Origin: Vombatus ursinus
Lineage: Eukaryota > Chordata > Mammalia > Diprotodontia > Vombatidae
Length of the DNA: 64,000 nt
Direction of reading: 5' to 3'
Assembly: GCF_900497805.2 (NCBI RefSeq)
Contig: NW_020954701.1
Location: 1,256,305-1,320,304 of the forward strand
Position 1 is the stretch's first letter; the number at the start of each line of letters is the position of its first letter. The notes below the pieces were generated by a model. It ran no database searches and was not told the origin of the DNA. It saw only the letters and a list, made by a program, of their open reading frames with translations. The translations under genes and the position numbers were made by a program. Below, one piece after another: positions 12,121-40,610 of this stretch.

Positions 12121-12972
12121 TGACTTTATATAGTCATTATATTTGTTCTTTTGGTTCTGCTTTCTCCACTCAGTATACTTCATATGAGTGCTTTCATTTA
12201 AAAAATATTCTATTTGTCATTCCTTATAGTTCAGTAATATCTTGCTACATTCATATCTTAGTCTCTTTTAGCCCTGGGCTTAAGAATTTGTTTTCAGTTC
12301 TGCTATTATAATAAGTATTGGTATGAATATTTTTGTACTTATATAGATCTTTTACTGGCACTAAATTTAGTGGAAGTATAATTGCGTTCATGGGTCAAAG
12401 GATATAAACTTTTTGTAATTTTCTGTAACTTTTCTTGCATAATTCAAAGTTATTTTCTAGAATGGTTGTACAAATTTATAGCTATACCAGTTGCCAATTA
12501 TGCTGATTTTCTTTTTTCCAAAACTTAATGTCAGAACAAAAGGCATAACTTTTAAAAAATCATTTCTGGAAATATCTCCCCTTTAAATTCTTCCCTCACC
12601 TCAGAATTGAACCATCTTCTGTAACAAAGAAAAACTGTTAAGCAAAAATACCAAATCCAGTAAACCTTTTTAATAATACATTCAACACTGCCTCTGCAGG
12701 CTGCTGTCATTTCCCTAGTTAGGCCCCCTGATATTACCTACTTACTTTCATGGTTGGTTCCCCTTTCCCCTTTCCTCTCCCCTCCCCTTCTTTCCTAATT
12801 TTGACCATTTTGCAGAGTGTAAGGTAAAACTTCAGTTGTTTAAATTTGTGTTTCTCTTTTTAGTGGTCTAGAACATATGTGGTCATTTATAGAGTGTAGT
12901 TGTTATATAGAAAACCTCGTATTCCTTTGACTACTTTTGGGAAATGCCTTGCTCTTAAAAAGTGTTACCAGT

Positions 12973-13030
<58 letters not shown>

Positions 13031-13040
13031 NNNNNNNNNN

Positions 13041-13089
<49 letters not shown>

Positions 13090-14560
13090 GTGTCCTAGAT
13101 ATCAAACTTTTATCAGTGATACTTTATAAAAAGGATTCTACCAGTCTTCTCCAACAGCTTCTCTTTTTAGTCTACATTTATCTGTTGCTATAGCTAGCAT
13201 TTCTAGAATTACGTTCAATAATAGCTTGGTTAGGGGACCGCCATGCTTTGTCCCTGTTTGTATTGGGAAAGTTTCTAATAATTTTTTCCCATTGCACATG
13301 ATAACTCTTGGTTTTATATATATGTTTTTAATCATATTAAAGAAAGGCCCTTCCATGCCTATGATTTTTAGGGCTTTTAATATAAATGAATGCTCTATTT
13401 TGTTAAATACTTTCTCACTATTCATTGAAATAATCATAGTTTTTCTTTTCTTATTAAATATGATCATTGTTTTCTCCATATTGATCCATCCTTAGTTCCT
13501 AGTAATGGCTCCAATTTGGTTCTAGTAAATCAGTTTTTGGCTATATTGCAAGAATTGTACTTATTTTTTTTTTTGCATTTATATTCATTAGAAAATATGG
13601 TTTATTGTTATTTTGCTGTGTTTCCTTGGTTTGGGTTACCAGGATGATATTTGTTACTTAGAAGTAGTTTGGTAGAATGAGTGCTATATTTTTAAGAGTG
13701 ATTTTTGTTGAATGACTTCTTTAAATGTTAGGAATCACTGGTAAATCCATTAGAATTAGCTCTTTTTCCTGTGGCACTTCATTTATGATTTGTTAATTCC
13801 CTCTCTTCCCTCTGTCCCAGATCAGCTTAAGGTCTCTGCTTCTTCTTTTGCTTATTTCTAGATACTAGTGCTTTGGTCTTGCATTCTCACTTTTCATGGT
13901 ATATAATTGTAATGAATAAATTAGCTTTTTTTCATTTTTTAGTTTTCTACTTCTTTGGAAAGATTCTTCATCATGAATCCATTTTTTCCTAATCTTTTAA
14001 TTGTGTTTTAAAATTCTGCTTTAAGAACTCTGATATCTGACTTAAATTCATTCATGTTTTGTTCTTTTGTGAGTTTTATTTCTCTTTTGAACCATTCTTT
14101 CTTCTCTTCCATGATTTCTACAGAAGTTTCTCTTTTATCAAGTAGTATTGGTTCACTTTCATTAGATTATTTCATAATAGTACTTTGGTTTCTTTTTGAG
14201 GCTCTACTCATTCTTCCTTCTGATTTTAGGATTACTTGGTTTGTCTGCTTTACACTTAGATCTCATTGACTTTTTCTTTGTATATTTTTGGTATTTTAAG
14301 CATTTTCTTTTTATTCTCCATCACTATTACTCTTTGGCCCCTCCTCTTCCTGTAGCACACAAGCCCCTGAGGCTGGGCTACTTTTAGCCTTAGCCTCTTT
14401 GTTTTCCTCAGTTATAAAATTTTATGTCAATTTCTGAAAGGTTTTGGATGCCAGACTTTTATCAGATACAGTTAAGGCAAAATTGTTTTCTCAGTCCATG
14501 CATTTTCTTCTAATTCAGGTGAATTGATTTTATTTATGCAATCACTTTTAATATATATAT
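12120..14560 (-). mobile_element. L1 LINE, minus strand, rearranged
   Basis: The minus-strand frame at 13138-13479 reads NSEKVFNKIEHSFILKALKI, LLETFPIQTGTKHGGPL and LLNVILEMLAIATDK, which is the L1 ORF2 reverse transcriptase. 12120-12500 and 12780-12960 are antisense L1 3' end. Further right the antisense includes ggtttgggttaccaggatga and ORF1-like sequence. A gap-bearing CA array splits it. The jump from 3' end to RT shows internal deletion. Confidence 0.8.
12975..13087. repeat. (CA)n microsatellite with assembly gap
   Basis: There is perfect CA/AC sequence on both sides of ten Ns at 13031-13040. The true length is unknown. It lies inside the L1. Confidence 0.97.
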
Positions 14561-14867
14561 AAGTAAAATACTCTTTTATTCTCTAAGACTATATACATTA
14601 GTTGACAGTCAGCAATGGCAGAGGAAAAGAGTTTACACACTAGCAGCATCTCACACCAGCAAAATTACAGAATGTCTCTTCTCCTTTATACATATGTATT
14701 CTCTCTGCTGAAGTTAGATGCAGGTTTGATAAGCAGCTTTTGCTGATACCAAGAATATGTTATGTGAAAGGAAAGAGGACTGATTTTATTTTTATTGCTT
14801 CTCTTCCTAATAATACACTTAGAAGTAATTAAATGAAGAAAATTGCTCTTGCCATTCACGAGAATTT

Positions 14868-15030
14868 ATTTATTTATTTATTTATTCATTTTTAGGTAAT
14901 TGGGCTTGTGATTTGCCTCGGGTCACACAGCTAGGAAGTGTCAAGTGTTTGGTCTGAGGCTGGATTTGAACTCAGGTCCTCCTGACTTCAGGGCCGGTGC
15001 TCTATCCAGTGCGCCACCTAGCTGCCCCTC
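14868..15030 (-). mobile_element. CORE-SINE (WSINE/MAR1 type), minus strand
   Basis: It begins with a TTTA-repeat tail, then the CORE with ggtcacacagctaggaagtg, and ends at cgccacctagctgcccc. The flanks cattcacgagaattt (14853-14867) and cattcacaaaaattt (15031-15045) are the target duplication. Confidence 0.92.
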
Positions 15031-15614
15031 ATTCACAAAAATTTCAAAAAGGTTAGAAAGTCTCTTGATGAGTAGTTTTGACAGTGACTTTTGTAGGGGA
15101 ATATTAAGTGAAAAATGTTATTAATACTAGAAAATTATATAGTATCCATTATGGGTTGATCTTTACTATCCCATATTTATTTAAATGAGAGTACCATATG
15201 GTCAGATTTACATTTTATAAAACATTTATCAAAATTTTAGTTTCATTGCAGCAAAAGATTATTTTCAACATTTATGGATTTCTTGTTTTAATTTTTATAA
15301 TACTTCTTTTTGCTTGAAATGTAAATTTTGGTGTTATCCTCTTTCTCCCCCATTCCCCTGCTACTTTGGCCTATGAAATACTGTGTCCAGCTTTTTAGAT
15401 TGGTACAAAACATGAGCAAAAATATCAGGGTGAGTTGAAAAATAAGATACTTTGTCATTTATGTTCATATATGAACAAAAAAAGTAACAAAGAATTAAAA
15501 TAGCCTTGATGCATATTACATTTGAGTAAAAACATTTGCTAAGCACATATTATATACTAATCACTGTGTTAAGCATTGTGAGGAGTACGTTAAGTGCTTC
15601 AAATACCCGGTGTC
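15031..15614. other. Intron 1 sequence; short L2 tail at its right end
   Basis: Mostly nothing is recognised. 15535-15600 resembles an antisense L2 tail (tgctaagcacatattatata, cactgtgttaagca). Confidence 0.4.
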
Positions 15615-16776
15615 ATTTAAAATGGTTTTTGGAGGGCAGAGTCTAGATGGCAGTCAGCATTTTTACTTGGCTTTTTCAACGTATCTCCTCTGTAACAATC
15701 CAGAAAACATGCCAGACTGAATTCAGATCAGGAAAACTAATATAAAATCACAGAGTCATTTTTCTAGCTCAGAGAAGCATAGGAAGACAGACAGAAAGGG
15801 TCTTCAGATACTGAGTTGGGGCTGTGTAGTTTTGGCAACAGCAGCAAGACCAGGGCAGAGAGAAAGATACCAAGGGACCCTTGACAGGGAGCAGAAGTGG
15901 GTGCCTTCTGGCAAATCTGTCACCCATTAACCAGTTAAAGGTCATAGATCCTGGTCAGAGAAGAACAGTAGTGAGTGAGCAGATCCTAGCTGAGGACAGA
16001 GTACAAAACACATTCTATAAACTTTGCTTTGTAGTTCCCCAGCAACTGAGCGATGACTCAGTTCTGATTTGTGACCCAGCACATAAGCCCCCAGTGGAAA
16101 AACCAGGGTAGACCATAGGAGAGCCAGCAGTTCAGTTGAGCCAAATTTGCAGAACCTCCCTGTGCACTAACAATGCCTGAGTCTGGCAACAATCTACTGA
16201 AACTTAACTATACATAAGCCAATAGATCCAAACCTGGGTCAGGAACTCAGAGCTCATACCATGAGACCAGTGAACAGACTTCCCTCTAGTAGGTCAAACT
16301 ACTTTGAAAGCATTGAAAACTTGTAAACCCCCACACCAGACTCAGCTGTGAAAGCAGCAGAAGCTCAGACTAGATATCCCCCCAGAAATGAGCAAAGCTT
16401 AACACTAACATGAAGTTCGATGTCAAGAAATAGGCTAGAAGAATGAGCAGACAAAAACAAAAAAAAAGGAACCTGATTAGAAAAAGCTTCTATAGAGAGT
16501 GGGGAAGCTCAAAACAATAATTTGATAACACCTACAAGCACAGTCTCAAAGAAAATGCCCAACAAGAATTTTTAGAAGAGTTAAAGAGACCTAAAAAGGA
16601 GCCTAAAAAGAAAAGAAAAACCAAACAAGTGGCAGAAGAAAAAATGGGAAAAAGAAATGAGAGCTATGCAAGAAAGTTATGAAAAAAGAACTTAACAACA
16701 TTACTGAAGAAAATAACTCCTTAAAAATTAGAATTGGCTAAATGATCAAAGAAGCACAAAATCTTTTTAAAAGATA
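15615..16776 (+). mobile_element. L1 5' UTR and start of ORF1, plus strand
   Basis: The stretch starts with ggagggcagagtctagatgg and passes a GC-moderate leader. It reaches a Lys/Glu-rich frame readable in pieces such as MSRQKQKK and KKMPNKNF, then a coiled-coil-like ENNSLK region. These fit the L1 5' end and ORF1 N-terminus. Several stops are present. Confidence 0.6.
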
Positions 16777-17035
16777 TATAAATAGTATTTTTTCCAATTA
16801 CATGTAAAGACAATTTTCAGCATTCATTTTTTATAAGGTTTTGAATTCCAAATTTTTCTCCATCCTTTCCTCCTCTTCCCCCTCCCCAAGATGGCAAGCA
16901 ATTTGATATAGATTCTACATGTACTATCATATAAAATACATTTCCATATTAGTCATGTTATGAAAGAAGAAACAGAACAAAAGGAAAAACTACGAAAAAA
17001 ACCAAAGTAAAAATAGAAGTACAAAATTCTGCTGA
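16777..17035 (-). mobile_element. L1 3' UTR fragment, minus strand
   Basis: It matches the antisense L1 3' end at 63050-63300, sharing gtaaagacaattttcagcat, aagatggcaagcaatttgat and catttccatattagtca. It abuts the L1 5' fragment with opposite orientation. Confidence 0.75.
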
Positions 17036-17407
17036 AAAAAAATTCCTTAAAAATGATTATTGGACAAATGAAAACTGATGATTCTAGGAGATACTATTTC
17101 CCATTTTAAATTTTCATTTGTTTAATTCTGGATTAAGTGGTTTTTTTTGGATTAAGTCTTTTTTATTGTACAGCATATATTTTTAAAAAATATCTGATCT
17201 TAGCTTTGATGAATTAATGATTTGACTATGCACAGATTTAGAAACAATGCCCACATCAATAATAAATCTTTTCATGTCTGCCAAAATGTCTCTTTAATTC
17301 TTTATGTGTTATGTGGGGTTCGCTGTTTTTTAAATACCACTTTTTTGATTTCATGATATAGAGGCACCAGGAACAGTCCCTGCCCCCCAGAGAGCTTACA
17401 TTGGAGA

Positions 17408-17555
17408 TTTTTTTTTTTTGGCAGTTGGTGTTAAGTGACTTGCCCAGGGTCACACAGCTAGTAAGTGTCAAGTGTTTGGTCTGAGGCCGGATTTGAACTC
17501 AGGTCCTCCTGATTCCAGGGCCAGTGCTCTATCCACAGAGACATCTAGCTGCCCC
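17408..17555 (-). mobile_element. CORE-SINE (WSINE/MAR1 type), minus strand
   Basis: It has a T-tract, gtgacttgcccagggtcaca, ggccggatttgaactcaggt and acatctagctgcccc. The target duplication is poorly preserved. Confidence 0.9.
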
Positions 17556-17849
17556 ATTAGAAGAATTTTTAAGAGAAGTGGTATACCCTTTTAACTCTGA
17601 AGACATCTTTTAAGTGTACTAGTTAAATCAACCATGTGGACTGCCTTAAGAAACTTCTTTGGCAGTGGACATTTTTGTATGTATAAGGACCCCAGTGGGT
17701 TAGCAACTGACCTTAGAACTTGTAGTATTTTAGGATATAGGAAATCCCATCAAGTCCTGATCAAGTCAGTGACCTTATGTTTTTATTTCTAGTGTTTTTT
17801 TTTTTTTTCCAAAGGGCTTCTGTAACCCTGGGTGGTATGGGTTTTTTGT

Positions 17850-17998
17850 TTTTTTTTTTGCTAGGCAATGGGATTAAGTGACTTGCCCAGTCACACAGCT
17901 GGTGAGCATCAAGTGTTTGGTCTGAGGTCGGATTTGAACTCAGGTCCTCCTGACTTCAGGGCCGGGGCGCTCTCCACTGCACCACCTAGATGCCTCCT
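17850..17998 (-). mobile_element. CORE-SINE (WSINE/MAR1 type), minus strand
   Basis: It has a T-tract, then gctaggcaatgggattaagt, ggtcggatttgaactcaggt and caccacctagatgcctc. It lies about 295 bp from the previous copy in the same orientation. A reading frame across it is SINE-derived and not a gene. Confidence 0.9.
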
Positions 17999-18419
17999 GG
18001 GGGTTCTTTTCAGAAGTGAAGTAGGATACCCATATTTCTCAGTACTATGCATGTGTGCTTTTAAAAAAAAAGTAGCTGTTGTTATAGATAGGAAGAAGGC
18101 AAAAGGTATGTGCATTAGAAAGAGGCTATGCAAGACAAGCTGCTCTTTCTCACATAAAAGCACCAAATTAAGGCACACTAAAAGCAATCTCCCCACAGAA
18201 GTGGTATTACAGAGGATACTTGGCTTTCCAGGCTTGCCTATAGGTGATGCCAATCAGTAGTTAACGTATTTTGAGCTGGAACTACTATTTCATGAAAAAT
18301 GTTAAAGAAGCCTTTAGTAGTTGCTGTGAAGGTTGTGGTTAAAGGAGAGGTCTGGATTTCCTATGTATGACTTCTAGTAAGTATAGGATTTGCCTCTTGC
18401 TATATAAAATGATTTCTCT

Positions 18420-19010
18420 AATGGTAGGTACCATTGTATGGGGTGTATCGGGTATTCAGGGAGGACTAGCAGGTTTGGTATGAGGATTTACCAAGCGCTT
18501 TTCAGGGATGCTTATTCACCTTTATGTCCACCTTTCACCCAACTCTCACCTGGGGCTTCTAGAAGTTGTAGCATGCATAGCGGCCACACCCTGGTAAAAT
18601 CTTCTGGGCAAATGGGCTAAACCTGGTTGAAGGTAACTGACAGACCTCAAACTCATTGTTGAGTTGGGGGGATGTCTACCCCAAGCATGTGAAGACTTTC
18701 CTTGGTGAAAATGGGCAGATAAAAACAGTTTGTTCCAATTGCCATGAAAGTGGCTGAAGCAGGCATTGTGGAGTACTTAGAGATTGGTCACACATCAAAG
18801 ACACCAAGGTCATCCATTGCATCCCAGGCCATCACCAGTCACCCTGACTTTTGTCTTGCTGCTGGACTTGGATGACTCTGAAAGAGGAAATGAGGCTGAT
18901 TACTTTGTGCAGTTCTGCCTCACTTAAATCCAATTCACACATGACTGAAGATATCACCCCATGAAGTCATTGATCCTCTTTTAAACGAAGAACAAAAAAC
19001 TTTTGATTTA
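18420..19010. repeat. Unclassified interspersed repeat, copy 1
   Basis: The stretch shares long colinear similarity with 47400-47905. Shared text includes gatgtctaccccaagcatgt, cacatcaaagacaccaaggt, catcccaggccatcaccagt and gaccctgacttttgtcttg-like sequence, then tctgcctcacttaaatccaa. It does not look like L1, L2, CR1 or the SINEs. Family unknown; an old LTR or a composite SINE are both possible. Confidence 0.6.
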
Positions 19011-35861
<16,851 letters not shown>

Positions 35862-36350
35862 AACTAAGAAACCTTTTTTGAAGAGCAAATTTTTATATTG
35901 ATGTCCAGTTTTCTTGGTGAAGCATACTTCTTCAAAATTAATTTTCACTCCAAAAACATGTTGCAATAATTTAACTTTTTTTGTATACTGAGTAAAAAAC
36001 CTTTTATGTTCAATTAAACTGTTAAATATTTTTTGTCTTAAATTCACAACATGCCATTATTGTGGTTATCCAAAGAACAGAAAATTTTAATCATAGAGCT
36101 TAGATTATTTTATAAATCATTTACGTAGCTTCTTTTAGACTGCTTTGAGATTTGTACTTGTTTGGAGAGAGCTTATTGTAAATCTACAGCAAGATATATA
36201 CAGTCCTTTATAATTTTTCTAAGACATCATTGTTTTTATTTGAAATGTGAAGTAGTTTTCTTTAGATTGAGTTGCATATTATGTATAGTAAACAAATTAA
36301 TATATAAATCATTATAATTTTGAAATAAAACAAAAATTTGAAAAAAGATT
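35862..36350 (+). other. SFT2D1: SFT2D1 3' UTR
   Basis: About 490 bp of AT-rich sequence run from the stop codon to just beyond an AATAAA signal at 36324-36329. I recognise no transposon in it, unlike the sequence on either side, which fits a selected mRNA end. Confidence 0.8.
36324..36329 (+). terminator. SFT2D1: SFT2D1 polyadenylation signal AATAAA
   Basis: A canonical hexamer lies about 465 bp after the SFT2D1 stop. Cleavage is expected 10-30 bases downstream. A TG/T-rich stretch follows at 36347-36370. Confidence 0.75.
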
Positions 36351-36773
36351 TTCTGTATGCAATTTATTGAAGGGGAGATGATTGGTAGTAGATACTACTA
36401 ACAGTTCCCCACTTACACTCCTCCATTTATGCCCCCCCCCAAAAAAAGAAGTGTTTTGGTTATGTGAGCAGTTTTGCGTTCCCTGTAATCTCATTATTTT
36501 TTCTACTGATTTGAGAAAAGAAATTGAAAAGAGGTTATTTAGAAAGTACAATAAGCTGGGTGAAGTGTTTCTCTTCACATCTACCTATGACTTTCTGGAG
36601 AGTGCCTCCCCAGCTCCTAAACACTCCTGGCTCTTTACTTTTCTTTCTCTGAAAATGACATAACGTTACATTTCTCTGAATAGACATTACATTTCTTTTA
36701 TTTGCTCTTTCTTCTCTCTATGTTAATTTCACTCCTAACAACCACTAGATTAGATTAGCTCTTAACCGCTTTT

Positions 36774-36918
36774 TTGTATGTGCACCTATGTGCACTGCTT
36801 TGGCAGTCTGATAAATCCTGTGGACCCCTTCTCAGGGTAATGTTTTTAAGTGCATAAAATACATAGACTTACAAAGGAAAAACAATTATATTGAAATACA
36901 GTTAAGAACATCTTGTTT
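36774..36918 (+). mobile_element. hAT-like non-autonomous element fragment
   Basis: tttggcagtctgataaatcc, ccccttctcagggtaatgtt and acaattatattgaaatacag are shared with 41998-42385 and, inverted, with 46693-46875. The pattern is that of an old mammal-wide MER-type DNA transposon. Confidence 0.6.
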
Positions 36919-36929
36919 ACATAATCCAG

Positions 36930-37110
36930 TTGATCAACAAGCATTTATTAAGCTCCTATTAGGTGACAGGCACCATGCTAGGTTCTAGAGATAGAAAGAG
37001 AATGATGAAATAGTCCCTGGTTTCCAGGAGATTATGTTCTACCAGGAATACAACTGTGAGCACTTACAAAGTGCCTATCATGTGCCAGAAACAACATAAA
37101 AACTTGTAAT
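36930..37110 (-). mobile_element. L2 3' tail, minus strand
   Basis: caagcatttattaagctcct, caggcaccatgctaggttct and agtccctggtttccaggaga match the antisense L2 3' end. A second short tail (caaagtgcctatcatgtgcc) follows. Confidence 0.75.
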
Positions 37111-37215
37111 TTAAAAATGATATGTAGTTGACTAAAACCCCTCAGGCTTTCTTTGGATCTGAATAAGATACCATTCATTACTATTAAAAATCATTATTAT
37201 ATTTCGTGAATCACC

Positions 37216-38125
37216 AGATTTCAGTGTTTCAAGGGGTACCATCTAGTCCAATCCATCTGTGAAAAATAATGGCATCTAATCTGCATACCTGACAAGTGGT
37301 CATTCAGCCTTGCCTTAGTGAGGGGAAGGAAACCAGAAGGAAACCAGCAAGGCAGGCCATTCAATTTTGGGATTACTTTAATTGTTAGGAAGTTGTTCCT
37401 TCCCTCAAGCCCAGATTTGCAAATCTCACCCGTTGCTCCTTTCTTCTGTTCTCTAGCACCAAGCAAAATAAGCCTTTTTATAGAACAACCCCTAATCAAT
37501 ACTTGAAGAAAGCTAGCATGTCTCTTCCCTGCCCCAGGTCTCCTCCAGGCTAACTGCCCCCAGTTCTTTCAAATGGCATGAACTTGAGGCCCTTCACTAA
37601 CCTGATTTTCTTCCTGCAGACCTCTGCCTATAATGGGGTGCTTAGAACAGAACACAATACTGCAGAAGTTTTTTTGACTGAGACAAAATACAGCAGGACC
37701 ATCACTTCCTTATTCCTAAAAGTTATGCCCCTCTTAATGTAGCATTAGCTTTCTGGACTGCCACAACATCCTTTCAATTCATATTGAATATGCATTCCAC
37801 TAAAATCCCCAAATCTTTTCTTAGGCAAACTCTATTCCTCTTCTCCCATGCACTTGTAAAATTTAATTTTTTTAAACCAAAGTAAGATTTTACACTTACC
37901 CTTATTAAGTTTCATTTTATTAGTTTTGGCCCAGCATAGTAGCCTGTTAAGATCTTTTTGAATTCTGACTTTGTCATCCAGTATGTTAGCTATCCCACAT
38001 AGCATTGTGTTGTCTGCAAATTTGGTGAACATGTCATCTATTCTTTATCCAAGTTACTGATAAAAATGTTGGCAAAAGGCACATTGCAAAACCCTGGGGT
38101 GCTCTATTATAGAGCTGCTTCTCAA
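37216..38125 (-). mobile_element. CR1-like LINE 3' half, minus strand
   Basis: The minus-strand frame at 37832-38032 reads FTKFADNTMLCGIANILDDK, then IQKDLNRLLCWAKTNKMKLN and KGKCKILL, the CR1 reverse-transcriptase region after the FADD motif. The rest is 3' coding and tail sequence ending near accatctagtccaatcc. It is the clearest CR1 copy in the window. Confidence 0.82.
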
Positions 38126-38137
38126 TTGATTTCAGTG

Positions 38138-38163
38138 ATGATGATGATGATGATGATGAAGAT
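38138..38163. repeat. (GAT)n microsatellite
   Basis: There are about eight GAT units after agtgatgat. It joins the CR1 and MIR fragments. Confidence 0.9.
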
Positions 38164-38174
38164 CAGTCACCTTA

Positions 38175-38365
38175 AGAGTTAGCACAATGTTGTGGATAGA
38201 ATTCTGGGCTTGGAGGGAGAAAAAAAATACTAAGTTTGAAACTAGCCTCAAATGCTTTGAGTAGGCAAGTCACAATCTCGGTCTTCTCATCTGCAAAGTA
38301 GGGGAATTAGACTCAGACCTTTTAGGGCCCTAACTGGGTCTATATCTATGAACCTTTAATCCTAA
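38175..38365 (+). mobile_element. MIR-type SINE, plus strand, diverged
   Basis: agcacaatgttgtggataga, ttctgggcttggagggag and tcttctcatctgcaaagtag occur in MIR order. Confidence 0.65.
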
Positions 38366-38399
38366 TAGACCAGAGGATACTAAAAATGAGTTTTAAGAC

Positions 38400-39545
38400 T
38401 ATATAAAAACATTGGTATTCTAAATTTGAAACTTGTCCATCAACAAATGAATTGATTGGAGGAACTGAATCTATCAGTATTGACATTCTTATTATAAATG
38501 AAACCAGAAAACAAAAGCTGCAGTTAAGTGAAAGAATAACTCATAGGTTTTACCCAGAGATTCAAATAAAGAAGTTAGTGAAGTTAATTTGGTCATGTAT
38601 ATAAATGCAACAAGAACAATTTCATGGAATTATCTTGTAGTATTCCTAATGAAAATAAGCCAAAAGACCATTCTGAATACAAATACAGCTTGTGTGCCAA
38701 CATCTGTTTCAGAGGACGAGTAGGTAGAGAAATTTATTGAGCTCAATAAGACCCTCTAAATAAATCAACATATATTTAATAGTGGATGACATCAATGCAA
38801 AGACAAGTCTAGAGAAAAACAAAAAATGGGTTGAAAAATATATGCCTCCAGATCAAGAAATAAAGCCAAAGACTTGACTGCATCAAAAGAATCCTTAAAT
38901 CTACTTGTGAATGATCTTTTCAAGAAGAGAACTGGGGGTTTCTAGGTATGACAAGCACTGAATATCACAAAGATGAGAAAATGACTGTCATAGTCAAGAA
39001 ATTACTAGTTAGCAACGTGGGAAGCTTTTCCAAGTTATCTGCATGGTTACACTATCAACTTGTTAAAGCAAAGATCAAAGACATCAAATTAATTGAAAGA
39101 ATTAAAATGAAGAATAAAAACATCTCCAATCTTTTATTTAAACTTGTCATTGAAACTCTTATTTGAAAAATGGGTAAAAGAATAGCTCTCTTGGGCTGTC
39201 ACTGGAAGCTTAGCTGACATAAAGCAATTACCACAACAAGGAGACCAAAAAGCCTTGAAATTACTTGAGCTAATGGCTCCCTTGCTAAGTAGAGAAATGG
39301 TGAAGGGCAACACCAAGGAGGGAATACAGAGAAAGAATATGGTCTATACTATCAAAACATTGAGGAGTGATGGCGGGGAAAATGAGTTTATAGAAAGCTT
39401 GGCATGAGTCCCAATTAAACGAAACCATTCTGAGAGCTTTTAAGGAAGATACTGGAAGACTATAAACAGAGGAAAAATGGGAAAAGAGCTGGAATATTTG
39501 TAGAACAAATTTTTCTCTTGTCAGTGAACAGCATATTTGCATACT
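38400..39545 (+). mobile_element. RTE-type LINE, endonuclease region, plus strand
   Basis: Readable pieces are IDILIINETRKQKLQLSE, ACVPTSVSEDE followed by VEKFIELNKTL, DINAKTSLEKNKKWVEKYM in part, LFKKRTGGF and WLHYQLVKAKI. These follow the RTE endonuclease order (ISETRR, AYAPTS, GDFNAK, DHRLV). Heavy decay is evident. Plus-strand frames annotated here are not genes. Confidence 0.65.
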
Positions 39546-39815
39546 TACATCACAGTTCCTGACATTCCTTCTATGGCCTAGGGCAAAGCAAGGAAGGGGA
39601 ACCGGGGAGGATGGGAGTATGGGAATAAGAAGTGAATCTACAGAGCTCTTCCTGACAACCCCACCCTCTAAGAAAGAGCCAGAGAATTATTGGGATGAAG
39701 ATTGACTGGAGATGGGTAGCATTCTTCATCCTCTTGGAATCATGGTTAGTCATTTCATCGATTGTAGTTTTTATGTCTTTCAAGGTTGTTTTTACGATGT
39801 TATAGTATAAATTGC
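39546..39815. other. Intergenic, no feature recognised
   Basis: No repeat or coding signal is recognised. Confidence 0.4.
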
Positions 39816-39819
39816 CCTG

Positions 39820-40610
39820 GTTCTGCTGATTTCATTCTCATTTCGTAAGTCTTGACAGTATTTTCTGAAACTGCTCTTTATTTTTTCTGACAGCACAGTA
39901 GTATTCCAGTATGTTCATATGCCATGATTTGTTCAGCCATTCTCCCAATTGATGAGTACCTCCTTAGGTTCCAGTTCTTTGTCACCACCAAAAGAACTGT
40001 TATAAATATTTTTGTGCATATCGGTCCTCCTCTTTCTTTGATCTCATTAGGGTATAGACCTATCTCTGAGTCAAAAGGCACACACAGTTTAGTAAATTAT
40101 TCTCACTTGCCTGTGTTCCTTCAAGTCCCAGCCAAAATCCCACCTTTTGCAAGAAGCTTTATCCTATATATAGCTGCTTTATATGTATTTGTTTGCATGT
40201 TGCCTCCCCCATTAGATTGTAAGCTCCTTGAAGATAGGGGACTGTTTTTTGCCTGTTGTATCCCCAGCTCTTAGCACAGTGCCTGGCACATAGTAGGCAC
40301 TTGATAAATGTTTAGTGATTGATATTGGTTAATGCTAGTGCTTCCCTCTATGACCGTCTCCAATTTATTATCCTATGTGTATTTTGTTTGTACATAGTTA
40401 CTTACAAGGGGTCTCCCCCCATAAAACAGTGAGCTCCTTAAGAGCAGAGTCTGGTGTTTTGTTTTGCCTACTTTGTAACTCCAGTGCTTAGCATAGTGCC
40501 TTTCACATAGTAGGTGCTTAATAAATACTTGTTGATTTACTTGACTTGGGCATAGTTCTAAATTGCTTTCCAGAGTGGCTAAGCCAATTTGTATCAGCGC
40601 AGTGAAAATT
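39820..40610 (-). mobile_element. L1 3' region, minus strand, split by L2 tails
   Basis: catgatttgttcagccattc, tcccaattgatgagtacctc and ttataaatatttttgtgcat are antisense L1 3' end (39820-40095). The L1 text resumes at 40548 as gggcatagttctaaattgct. The 450 bp between are two L2-type tails. Confidence 0.8.
40096..40545 (+). mobile_element. Two L2/L3 3' tails in tandem, plus strand
   Basis: The first ends cacagtgcctggcacatagt with aggcacttgataaatg (to about 40325). The second ends catagtaggtgcttaataaa (to about 40540). Each has the ..ctccttaaga/gata gcag.. centre typical of L2 ends. Confidence 0.8.

Noticed and set aside
12900-13193. Open frame with long Thr-His repeat
   Set aside because: It is translated CA microsatellite running through an assembly gap.
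17868-18260. Open frame of 130 codons
   Set aside because: Its first half is the minus-strand CORE-SINE and the rest has no protein-like features.
38948-39166. Plus-strand frame of 72 codons with a basic composition
   Set aside because: It is part of the decayed RTE endonuclease region.
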